Part shown: positions 6,540 through 11,955 of the stretch, piece after piece
Layout of the letters: every line of letters starts with the position of its first letter
How positions within the stretch are numbered: position 1 is the stretch's first letter
NCBI GenBank assembly: GCA_013696915.1
Contig: JACCXR010000365.1
Coordinates: 1 to 11,955, forward strand
Direction: 5' to 3'
DNA: 11,955 nt
Source: Euzebyaceae bacterium
GTDB lineage: Bacteria; Actinomycetota; Nitriliruptoria; Euzebyales; Egibacteraceae
Translations under genes and position numbers: made by a program
The notes under the pieces: generated by a model
Told to the model about the DNA's origin: nothing
Databases searched by the model: none
The model's input: only the letters and a program-made list of their open reading frames with translations

Positions 6540-6945
6540 GGCCTCATGCTTCCACGCCAGGACCGACACCGGGTAGGGATCGGGTCAGGGCGGGGCCGCG
6601 GCGACGACCGTACTCGCCGGTACGTCGCCGTGCTGCTCGCCCTCTCCGTGGTGCTCGCGCGCGGACGTGACGGCGCGTCCGGCTCAGTCGAGCTGGGCGA
6701 GGTGGTTGCGGATGACCTCGGTCGCGTGCCTCCTCGAGCCGTTTCCGTGGAAAGAGCAGTTCGAAGTTGCCGGGTGGTCTCCTCATGCACCAGCTCACGC
6801 CGCGTTCCCCGAGGCTGTCGCCGACGCGCTCGCCGGAGTACTACAGCCACGTGGTTTCCGCGCTCTACCTTGGCTGTTGCAGCACCTGCCGGAACCCTAA
6901 CCGGAGCCTGACCGGGTCAGCGGCCGCGACCGTTGAGCACTGCGG
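6540..6945. other. Gap of about 400 bp between the DUF1801 pseudogene and vapC with no confident gene
   Basis: No recognised gene lies here. On the minus strand two pieces look like leftovers of one C-terminus in different frames: FELLFPRKRLEEA (about 6728-6766) and TEVIRNHLAQLD followed by TGA (6684-6722). On the plus strand a 62-codon frame runs through the same bases. Position 6908-6920 is a 13-bp inverted repeat (CTGACC-G-GGTCAG). Codon usage is less GC-biased than in the neighbouring genes, consistent with non-coding or decaying DNA. Confidence 0.4.
6712..6900 (+). CDS. Possible small hypothetical protein, 62 aa
   Basis: ATG 6712 follows GAGG (6699-6702) by 9 nt. The product starts MTSVACLLEPFPW, has a Pro/Ala-rich middle (WSPHAPAHAAFPEAVADALA) and ends with TAA at 6898-6900. 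The composition is more protein-like than in the other frames, with few arginines and a plausible helix in the middle. I do not recognise a family and the minus strand of the same bases also shows coding-like pieces, so this may be a fragment or chance. Confidence 0.25.
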   Translation: MTSVACLLEPFPWKEQFEVAGWSPHAPAHAAFPEAVADALAGVLQPRGFRALPWLLQHLPEP

Positions 6946-7347
6946 TCACGGCTGCATCAACTCCAAGGCGGAGACCGCCGCGAGTGCCTGGAAGTCGCGG
7001 TCGCGGGCCAGTACGGGGCTGGCCGTGCGGACTGCCACGGCCGCGATCAAACAGGCGATGGTCGACCGCACGGTGAGCCCGCGCGATCGGGCTGTGCGGT
7101 ACAGCCGTGCAGCGTCCTCCCAGTCCCGCAGGCCGGCAACGGCGAGTATCGGTCCCCGCAGCAGCAAGGCGCGCAACTGGTCGGCACGCTCGGTGCTGCG
7201 GGCCCCGGCGGTCAGCTCGTACAGGATCGGATCTGTCCATCCCAGCGGGCGCTCGCTGGCGATCGCCTCACGGATCCACCGATGCTGCGGGCTGCTCGTC
7301 GCCCGTAGGTACTCCACCCAGGCGGACGTGTCGACCAGGACCGTCAC
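6946..7347 (-). CDS. vapC: VapC-like PIN domain toxin with a missing catalytic acid
   Basis: This is a 133-residue PIN domain protein, the RNase toxin half of a VapBC pair. The N-terminus MTVLVDTSAWVEYLR supplies Asp6, LYELTAG supplies Glu44 and PVLARDRDF supplies Asp116/118. The motif that normally reads 'TIDCLIAA', whose Asp helps hold Mg2+, reads TVRSTIACLIAA here, with Ala98 (GCC at 7054-7056 on the given strand) where GAC is expected. In studied PIN toxins replacing such acids abolishes RNase activity, so this toxin is probably weakened or inactive while the fold is kept. The GTG start overlaps the vapB stop as GTGA (7344-7347), so the two are translationally coupled. Confidence 0.88.
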   Translation of the reverse strand: MTVLVDTSAWVEYLRATSSPQHRWIREAIASERPLGWTDPILYELTAGARSTERADQLRALLLRGPILAVAGLRDWEDAARLYRTARSRGLTVRSTIACLIAAVAVRTASPVLARDRDFQALAAVSALELMQP

Positions 7348-7562
7348 CCGGACTCTGGCGATCCGTCGCGACGTACGGCGTCAAGGTCACCCTCCCAACC
7401 CGACCCCTCGAGGGCGAGCGCTTCGTCCGTGCCGAGTCTCGCCCCGACCAAGCGCCGCAACGCCAGATCCACGGTCTCCCTCTTCGAGCGTGTCCCGTAG
7501 AGCCGCATCGCCTGCTCGACTATCTCGTCGTCGAGATCGATGTTCGTCCTCGTCGCCGACAT
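7344..7562 (-). CDS. vapB: VapB-family ribbon-helix-helix antitoxin
   Basis: The product is a 72-residue antitoxin of the VapB type (PF09957-like). The N-terminal half TRTNIDLDDEIVEQAMRLYG followed by SKRETVDLALRRLVGARL is the typical strand-helix-helix DNA-binding module; the acidic C-terminal tail (ALEGSGWEGDLDAVR) should wrap the toxin and cover its active site. I choose ATG 7562 over the GTG one codon earlier because GGGAGG (7569-7574, reverse strand) lies 6 nt from it. It is followed by vapC with a 4-nt overlap. Antitoxin-toxin complexes of this class usually repress their own promoter, and repeats just upstream fit that. Confidence 0.88.
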   Translation of the reverse strand: MSATRTNIDLDDEIVEQAMRLYGTRSKRETVDLALRRLVGARLGTDEALALEGSGWEGDLDAVRRDGSPESG

Positions 7563-7584
7563 CACGGACCTCCCGTTGTTACAC

Positions 7585-7605
7585 CATCACACACATCACA
7601 GTGTA
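7585..7605 (-). promoter_or_regulatory. Candidate vapBC promoter with direct-repeat operator
   Basis: Read on the minus strand, TACACT (7605-7600) matches the actinobacterial -10 pattern TANNNT and would start transcription about 30 nt before the vapB ATG. Overlapping and just downstream are two exact copies of TGTGATG (7600-7594 and 7591-7585), spaced 9 bp apart, roughly one helical turn, as ribbon-helix-helix dimers prefer. No good -35 is visible. Autoregulation is inferred. Confidence 0.4.
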
Positions 7606-7643
7606 TCGGGAGCCGTTCCGAGCGCGCGCCCCACCCTCCCGGG

Positions 7644-7754
7644 ATGGAGCACAACCCTGGGAAACACATCGCAGTGAGCCTGAGCGGCGACGACGCCGAC
7701 GAACTGCGCGGCTATTGGGAGAAGCTGTCCGACGGTGGCGATGTGGCGTTGTGA
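7644..7754 (+). pseudogene. Fragment of a PhnB-like VOC (glyoxalase fold) family gene
   Basis: Thirty-six codons from ATG 7644 to TGA 7752-7754 encode NPGKHIAVSLSGDD and LRGYWEKLSDGG, a segment strongly characteristic of the second half of PhnB/VOC family proteins of about 140-160 residues. The N-terminal beta-alpha-beta unit and the C-terminal part (usually a P-W-G-D-x-F-G segment) are absent: the reading stops two codons after the GGDV turn, and no continuation is seen in other frames to 7906. It is therefore a remnant of a gene lost by deletion, lying between vapBC and the tRNA. Confidence 0.72.
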
Positions 7755-7906
7755 CCACTGCTGGATGAGCGGCCACGCTGCCGCGTCGCCCGAGCTGTCA
7801 GCGCCCCAAGGCTCCGCGAAAGCTCAGTCGCGTCAGTGTTGGCCTGGTCGGATTCGGAGACGTCGCAGGGCATTGGGGACGCCGGTTCGCATGGACTCAC
7901 ATCGGG

Positions 7907-7979
7907 TGGAGCATAGCGGAATCGAACCGCTGGCCTCATCCATGCCATGGATGCGCTCTACCAACTGAGCTAATGCCCC
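7907..7979 (-). tRNA. tRNA-Ala (anticodon GGC)
   Basis: On the minus strand a 73-nt cloverleaf reads acceptor GGGGCAT, D-arm GCTC-AGTTGGTA-GAGC, anticodon stem CATCC with loop ATGGCAT (anticodon GGC at 7946-7944), variable AGGCC, T-arm AGCGG-TTCGATT-CCGCT, acceptor ATGCTCC and discriminator A. The acceptor stem carries the G3:U70 wobble pair that marks alanine tRNAs. The CCA end is not encoded (CCC follows). It decodes GCC and GCU; GCC is frequent in this genome's genes. The 3' end points into the accessory region. Confidence 0.96.
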
Positions 7980-7992
7980 CGGACCGCGGGAG

Positions 7993-7998
7993 AGTGTA
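7993..7998 (-). promoter_or_regulatory. Likely -10 element of the tRNA-Ala gene
   Basis: On the minus strand TACACT lies 13 nt before the first base of the mature tRNA, giving a leader of about 6 nt, as usual for tRNA genes. It matches TANNNT and the vapB candidate hexamer exactly. No convincing -35 is present. Confidence 0.4.
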
Positions 7999-8095
7999 CC
8001 AGGGACGCAGTCACACCCCTCCGGGGAAACTCGACACATGACACGCAGTCGACTCATGACCCCGTCGGCGAAGGGCGGACCTCACCGAGGCTGCG

Positions 8096-8482
8096 GTGAT
8101 CAAGGCAGTCGTCCGTGCCGGCAAGTCCGTGCTCGTTCCGCTCAGCGGCAGTCAACGCTACGACCTGGTGTTCGAGGACGATTCCGGTTTCCAGCGGGTG
8201 CAGTGCAAGACGGGACGCATCGAGGGCGGGGCGGTCGAGTTCCGTCCCGTCAGCGCCGCCAACAGGCCGCCGTATGCCCGCGAGGACTACCGCGGGCAGG
8301 TCGATTACTTCGGAGTCTGGCTGCCGGAAAGCGATGTCGTCTACCTCGTGCCGGTGGACGACGTCGGCGTGTCGAAGGCCTACCTCCGGCTGGCGCCGCC
8401 GCGCAACGGGCAGGCCCGGGGCATCCGGTGGGCGGCGGACTACCTGCTGGCCGAGGAGCGGGCGGCGTACCGGGTCGCGTGA
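8096..8482 (+). CDS. PD-(D/E)XK endonuclease-like protein (PDDEXK_5 / I-Ssp6803I-like), N-terminus out of frame
   Basis: The 128-residue product resembles the PD-(D/E)XK family of the cyanobacterial homing endonuclease I-Ssp6803I. Matches are SVLVPLSGSQRYDLVFED with Asp23, RVQCKTGRI with Gln36 and Lys38 (a Q-x-K variant of D/E-x-K), YRGQVDYFGVWLP, VVYLVPVDDV, YLRLAPPRNGQ and GIRWAADYLL near the end. The family begins 'KGDLTEAAVIKA', whose Glu completes the active site. Here DLTEAA is encoded at 8078-8095 directly before the GTG, but upstream that frame meets a stop at 8057 with no ATG, GTG or TTG. The expected MTPSAKG start (ATG 8056) is in a different frame, with one extra G at about 8074-8078. 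A GAGG at 8087-8090 could allow a start at GTG 8096, giving a protein lacking the first catalytic residue. It is either a decaying gene or an indel error. It is divergent from tRNA-Ala and ends 26 bp before leuS. Confidence 0.78.
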   Translation: MIKAVVRAGKSVLVPLSGSQRYDLVFEDDSGFQRVQCKTGRIEGGAVEFRPVSAANRPPYAREDYRGQVDYFGVWLPESDVVYLVPVDDVGVSKAYLRLAPPRNGQARGIRWAADYLLAEERAAYRVA

Positions 8483-8496
8483 CCCCGGTGCCTGCA

Positions 8497-8502
8497 TAGA
8501 CT
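8497..8502 (+). promoter_or_regulatory. Likely -10 element for a leaderless leuS transcript
   Basis: TAGACT (8497-8502) is followed by exactly six bases and then the leuS ATG at 8509. There is no Shine-Dalgarno in the 26 bp between the upstream stop and the ATG. In mycobacteria and other actinobacteria a TANNNT hexamer placed so marks transcription starting at the start codon itself. The -35 region is not conserved. Confidence 0.55.
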
Positions 8503-8508
8503 CGCCCC

Positions 8509-10998
8509 ATGGCATGGACCGAGCAGCGCCCGGTGGCGACCGGGTACGACCCGCAGGAGATCGAGACCCGCTGGCAGCGGCAGTGGGCCGACGACCGGCT
8601 GTACGAGGCGGACGAGACCAGCGACCGTCCGCCGTTCTACGCGCTGCACATGTTCCCGTACCCTTCGGGCGACCTGCACATGGGGCACGCCGAGGCCTTC
8701 TCGCTGGCGGACGCCGTCGCGCGCTACGCCCGGCTGCGCGGTCACGAGGTGATGAACCCGATCGGGTGGGACTCGTTCGGCCTCAACGCCGAGAACGCTG
8801 CGATCCGGCGCGGGATCGACCCGCAGCAGTGGACCTACCGCAACATCGAGACGCAGGCCGCGACCATGCGGCGGCTGGGGTTCGCGTGGGACTGGTCCCG
8901 TCGGCTGCACACCTCCGACCCCGCCTACTACAGGTGGACCCAGTGGCTGTTCCTGCAGCTCTACAAGGCCGGGTGGGCGTACCGCAAGGACGCGAGCGTC
9001 AACTGGTGCCCCAACGACCAGACCGTGCTCGCCAACGAGCAGGTCAAGGACGGCCGCTGCGAGTACTGCGACGCCGAGGTCACGAAGAAGGCGCTCACGC
9101 AGTGGTTCCTGCAGATCACCGCCTTCGCCCAGCGCCTGCTCGACGACATGAGCCAGCTCGAACCGACCTGGCCCGCCAGGGTGCTGACGCTGCAGCGCAA
9201 CTGGATCGGCCGGAGCGAGGGCGCCGAGGCCACCTTCCGCATCGAGGAGGCCGCCGAGGACGTCGTCGTCTACACCACCCGTCCCGACACGCTCTTCGGC
9301 GCCACCTTCTTCGTCGTTGCGCCCGAACACCCCCGGGCGCGCGCATGGGCCGAGCTCGGCGGGGTCGCCGACGAGTTCGACGCGTTCCTCGCCAGGGTGC
9401 GGCGCAAGTCCGACATCGAACGCGAGTCCACCGACCGTGAGAAGGAGGGGCTGGCCCTCGGCGTGCACGCGGTCAACCCGGTCAACGGCGAGCGCATCCC
9501 GGTCTACGCCGCGGACTACGTCCTCATGGGGTACGGCACCGGCGCGATCATGGCCGTACCCGCGCACGATCAGCGCGACCTCGATTTCGCCCGGGCCTAC
9601 GGCATCCCGGTCCGCGTCGTGGTCGCCGTCGAGGGCGCCGACCTGGACGAGTCGACGATGACGACCGCCGCGCTCGGCGAGGGGGCCGTCGTCAACTCTC
9701 CCGGCTACGACGGGCTGCCATGGCGGGAGGCCAAACGGAGGATCACCGCCGACCTGGAGGCCAAGAGTCTCGGCGGTCCCGCGGTCAACTACCGGCTGCG
9801 CGACTGGCTGGTGTCCAGGCAGCGCTACTGGGGCGCACCGATCCCGATCGTCCACTGCCCCGGCTGCGGCCTCGTGCCCGTCCCGGAGACGGAGCTGCCG
9901 GTCCGCCTGCCGGATCCCGAGACGATCGACTTCCGGCCCAAGGGTGACGCTCCGCTGGCCAGCGCGGCCGACTGGGTGAACGTCGAGTGCCCGCAGTGCG
10001 GGGGCGCGGCGCGCCGGGACACCGACACGATGGACACGTTCGTCGACTCGTCCTGGTACTACCTGCGGTACTGCTCGCCGAACCGCGACGACGTGCCGTT
10101 CGACCGCGAGGCCGTCCACCGCTGGATGCCGGTCGACCAGTACACCGGCGGCATCGAGCACGCCATCCTGCACCTGCTCTACTCCCGCTTCTTTACGAAG
10201 GCGCTCCACGATCTCGGCCACCTGGAATTCACGGAGCCCTTCACGCGGCTGAAGTCCCAGGGGATGGTGCTCTCCGGCGGCGCGGCGATGTCGAAGAGCC
10301 GGGGCAACGTCGTCGAGCCGAAGGCGGTCGTCGACGAGTACGGGGCCGACACCCTGCGGGCGACGATGCTGTTCGCCGGCCCCATCGAGGACGACGTCGA
10401 CTGGGCGGACGTCTCGACGGCGGGGCTGTTCAAGTGGCTGTCCCGTCTCTGCCGGCTCGTGGACGAGCACGTGCCCGCCGGACCGGACGGCGATGCCGGC
10501 GACGCAACCGCGCTCCGCCGCGCGACCCACAAGGCGATCGCCGGCGTCACCGAGGACTACGACGCGTTCAAGTACAACACCGCCATCGCGAAGCTCATGA
10601 CGCTCGCGAACGAGATCTCCGCGGCCTTCCGCGACCGCGGGGTCCGCGGCACCGCGGTCCAGGAGTCGCTGGAGGCACTGCAGATCATGCTGGCGCCGAT
10701 CGCGCCGCACGTCACCGAGGAGCTGTGGCACCGGCTGGGGCACGAGCAGTCGGTGCACCGCGCCACGTGGCCTGGCTTCGACCCGGCGCTGCTGATCGAG
10801 GCCACCAGGCGCGTGCCCGTGCAGGTCGACGGCAAGGTCCGCGACGCGATGGTGCTCCCGGCGGGGGCGTCCCAGGCCGACGCCGAGGCCGCCGCGCGGC
10901 AACTCGACAACGTGGTGCGCCACCTCTCCGACCGGCAGCTGGTCAAGGTCGTCTGGGTGCCCGACCGCATGCTCAACTTCGTGACCCGCGGCGGCTGA
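8509..10998 (+). CDS. leuS: Leucyl-tRNA synthetase
   Basis: The 829-residue class I aminoacyl-tRNA synthetase charges tRNA-Leu in the cytoplasm. The start GYDPQEIETRWQRQW is typical. HIGH motif: His57-Met-Gly-His60 in YPSGDLHMGHAEAF. Residues 165-185 include a zinc-ribbon-like part (CPNDQT, CEYCDAEV). The CP1 editing domain is present and looks functional: TTRPDTLFGATFFVV, then YGTGAIMAVPAHDQRD with the conserved discriminating Asp. Further cysteine pairs (CPGCG, CPQCGG) precede DTMDTFVDSSWYYLRY; the KMSKS loop is MSKSRGN (Met594-Ser597), with Ala instead of the first Lys. The C-terminal anticodon-binding and leucine-specific regions (TEELWHRLGH, VQVDGKVRD) are complete. It is full length and separated from comEA by a hairpin. 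The accessory block lies directly upstream, where other actinomycetes have rsfS and the phosphatase close by. Confidence 0.98.
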   Translation: MAWTEQRPVATGYDPQEIETRWQRQWADDRLYEADETSDRPPFYALHMFPYPSGDLHMGHAEAFSLADAVARYARLRGHEVMNPIGWDSFGLNAENAAIRRGIDPQQWTYRNIETQAATMRRLGFAWDWSRRLHTSDPAYYRWTQWLFLQLYKAGWAYRKDASVNWCPNDQTVLANEQVKDGRCEYCDAEVTKKALTQWFLQITAFAQRLLDDMSQLEPTWPARVLTLQRNWIGRSEGAEATFRIEEAAEDVVVYTTRPDTLFGATFFVVAPEHPRARAWAELGGVADEFDAFLARVRRKSDIERESTDREKEGLALGVHAVNPVNGERIPVYAADYVLMGYGTGAIMAVPAHDQRDLDFARAYGIPVRVVVAVEGADLDESTMTTAALGEGAVVNSPGYDGLPWREAKRRITADLEAKSLGGPAVNYRLRDWLVSRQRYWGAPIPIVHCPGCGLVPVPETELPVRLPDPETIDFRPKGDAPLASAADWVNVECPQCGGAARRDTDTMDTFVDSSWYYLRYCSPNRDDVPFDREAVHRWMPVDQYTGGIEHAILHLLYSRFFTKALHDLGHLEFTEPFTRLKSQGMVLSGGAAMSKSRGNVVEPKAVVDEYGADTLRATMLFAGPIEDDVDWADVSTAGLFKWLSRLCRLVDEHVPAGPDGDAGDATALRRATHKAIAGVTEDYDAFKYNTAIAKLMTLANEISAAFRDRGVRGTAVQESLEALQIMLAPIAPHVTEELWHRLGHEQSVHRATWPGFDPALLIEATRRVPVQVDGKVRDAMVLPAGASQADAEAAARQLDNVVRHLSDRQLVKVVWVPDRMLNFVTRGG

Positions 10999-11002
10999 CC
11001 CG

Positions 11003-11024
11003 CCGCGCCGGCCGGACGGCGCGG
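11003..11024 (+). terminator. GC-rich hairpin after leuS
   Basis: A perfect 7-bp stem (CCGCGCC at 11003-11009 with GGCGCGG at 11018-11024) and 8-nt loop begin 4 bases after the leuS stop. A G:U pair can extend it by one. No T-run follows (TAATCC), as is common for actinobacterial terminators. It fits transcription ending after leuS, with comEA having its own promoter. Confidence 0.5.
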
Positions 11025-11074
11025 TAATCCACAGCCGGACGACCGCGAAGCCCCGCCCTGACACACTCCCGGCC

Positions 11075-11080
11075 TACCGT
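11075..11080 (+). promoter_or_regulatory. Likely -10 element for a leaderless comEA transcript
   Basis: TACCGT (11075-11080) matches TANNNT and lies 7 bases before the comEA GTG at 11088. No Shine-Dalgarno is visible in the 89-bp gap, so a leaderless comEA-comEC message is plausible. CTGACA at 11058-11063 is too close (11 bp) to serve as -35. Confidence 0.45.
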
Positions 11081-11087
11081 CGGTCGG

Positions 11088-11828
11088 GTGAGCCCTCCCT
11101 CCGCGCCTGCGCGCCCGCGCCGCCCTTCAGGGCCAGCCCTCGTCCGGCGCCTGGTGGCCGCGCTCGGCTGCACCGGTGCCGAGCTCGTCGCGCTCGGCGT
11201 GCTGGTCACCGGCGCCCTGGCGGCCCTCGGCCTGCTGTGGGTCGCCGCGCGGCCCAGCGCACCCCTGGACCCCCGGCCGACCGCGGCCCCGATCGGGACG
11301 CCGGGCGTCGCAGTCACCGCCGAGGAGGTCGTCGTCCACGTCGCCGGCGCGGTCGCATCGCCGGGGCTGTACCGGCTGCCGGGCGGCGCACGCGTCGCCG
11401 ACGCGCTCGCCGCGGCCGGCGGGCCTCTTGGCGACGCGGCCCTCGAGCGGCTCAACCTGGCCAGGGCGCTGGCCGACGGCGAGCAACTGCTCGTGCCGAC
11501 CCAGGCCGAGGTGGCAGCGGGCGCGACCGTCGGCGGCGGCGCGGGAGCCGGCAACGGCGTCGGGGACGGCGCACCGTCGAACGCAGGTCCGGGCGCGGCG
11601 GTCGCCCCCGGGGCACCGTCGGCCGTGCGACCCGACGGGACGCTGGACCTCAACCTCGCGACGGCCGCCGACCTCGACACCCTCCCCGGTATCGGGCCCG
11701 TCCTGGCGCAGCGGATCATCGACCACCGCGACGCGGCCGGCGGCTTCGCCACGGTCGGCGACCTGCGCGACGTGCCGGGCATCGGCGAGAAGCGGTTCCA
11801 GGAGCTCTCCCAGCTGGTGGCCGTGTGA
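11088..11828 (+). CDS. comEA: ComEA family DNA-uptake / helix-hairpin-helix protein
   Basis: The 246-residue protein is the DNA receptor of the competence uptake machinery, anchored in the membrane with its DNA-binding domain outside. A basic, Pro-rich cytoplasmic start is followed by one membrane helix at about residues 30-54 (ELVALGVLVTGALAALGLLW). Residues about 80-140 are an SLBB domain (VVVHVAGAVASPGLYRLPGG, VADALAAAGG). A Gly/Ala/Pro linker runs over residues about 143-184. The C-terminus holds paired helix-hairpin-helix motifs: DLNLATAADLDTLPGIGPV, then RIIDHRDAAGGFATVGDL and DVPGIGEKRFQEL. This is the usual actinobacterial ComEA layout. The GTG start lies at 11088. The stop overlaps the comEC start by 4 nt (GTGA). 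Natural competence is not proven in most actinomycetes that carry this pair. Confidence 0.93.
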   Translation: MSPPSAPARPRRPSGPALVRRLVAALGCTGAELVALGVLVTGALAALGLLWVAARPSAPLDPRPTAAPIGTPGVAVTAEEVVVHVAGAVASPGLYRLPGGARVADALAAAGGPLGDAALERLNLARALADGEQLLVPTQAEVAAGATVGGGAGAGNGVGDGAPSNAGPGAAVAPGAPSAVRPDGTLDLNLATAADLDTLPGIGPVLAQRIIDHRDAAGGFATVGDLRDVPGIGEKRFQELSQLVAV

Positions 11829-11955
11829 CCACCGGCACCGCGTGGCTGCTGGCCGGCGCCCTGTGGGTCGGCTGCCTGGCACCGGGCCCGTGGTGGCTGG
11901 CGGCCGTGGCCGGCCCGGCGCTGTTCGCCGCGGGGGGCATGGGGACACCGCGGTC
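11825..11955 (+). CDS. comEC: ComEC/Rec2-like DNA-uptake channel, 5' end only
   Basis: A frame begins with GTG at 11825, overlapping the comEA stop as GTGA, and runs open to the window edge. The 43 visible residues are very hydrophobic (TAWLLAGALWVGC, then WWLAAVAGPALFAA), as in the N-terminal membrane helices of ComEC, which passes single-stranded DNA across the membrane. The assignment rests mainly on position directly after comEA and on the hydrophobic start; the diagnostic competence and metallo-beta-lactamase-like domains lie outside the window. Confidence 0.8.
   Translation, partial: MTTGTAWLLAGALWVGCLAPGPWWLAAVAGPALFAAGGMGTPR

Noticed and set aside
7833..8057. 74-codon minus-strand frame containing ALAQLVERIHGMDEASG
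   Set aside because: This is the well-known false translation of a tRNA gene; the bases form tRNA-Ala.
8483..8508. T-box or other leader upstream of leuS
   Set aside because: Only 26 bp separate the genes and the -10-like hexamer sits at the start codon; there is no space for a structured leader.
8440..11064. 874-codon open frame on the minus strand opposite leuS
   Set aside because: It is antisense to an intact LeuRS with all signature motifs; its composition (Arg, Gly, Val, His rich) is the usual shadow of a high-GC gene.

Overview
The window is a very GC-rich actinobacterial chromosome segment. Both ends carry the conserved block found in Streptomyces-like actinomycetes around nadD: LCP/LytR_C protein, rsfS, histidine phosphatase, leuS, comEA, comEC. 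The GC content, the leaderless-looking starts and the large cell-wall-binding-repeat protein all fit Actinomycetota. My best guess within it is a deep lineage such as Nitriliruptoria, and that is inference only; no 16S or other strong marker is present.

Layout. Positions 1-2301 (+) hold a tightly packed operon: the 3' part of a membrane-anchored LCP/LytR_C protein, rsfS (ribosome silencing factor, apparently starting at a CTG that overlaps the previous stop) and a phosphoglycerate-mutase-like histidine phosphatase. Positions 2302-8508 are an accessory stretch between the phosphatase gene and leuS. It contains a secreted subtilisin-like protease (+). Converging on it with overlapping 3' ends is a 771-residue secreted protein (-) with a beta-propeller-like repeat region, a Pro-Thr linker made by a minisatellite, and three cell-wall-binding (CW_binding_2) repeats. 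Next come a frameshifted DUF1801 gene (-), a VapBC toxin-antitoxin pair (-) whose toxin lacks one catalytic acid, a fragment of a PhnB/VOC gene (+), tRNA-Ala(GGC) (-), and a PD-(D/E)XK endonuclease-like gene (+) whose conserved N-terminus is out of frame. Positions 8509-11955 (+) return to housekeeping genes: complete leuS, a hairpin, comEA, and the start of comEC.

How the genes work together. The flanks serve translation (rsfS, leuS, tRNA-Ala), carbohydrate phosphate metabolism or an unknown phosphatase role, envelope polymer attachment (LCP-like) and DNA uptake (comEA/comEC). The middle looks like a variable region: secreted and surface proteins plus small genes, several of them broken. The striking pattern is decay. 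Between about 6.1 and 8.2 kb there are two apparent single-base frameshifts, one gene fragment and one toxin active-site substitution. I see no transposase, integrase, CRISPR array or clearly new multi-gene system.
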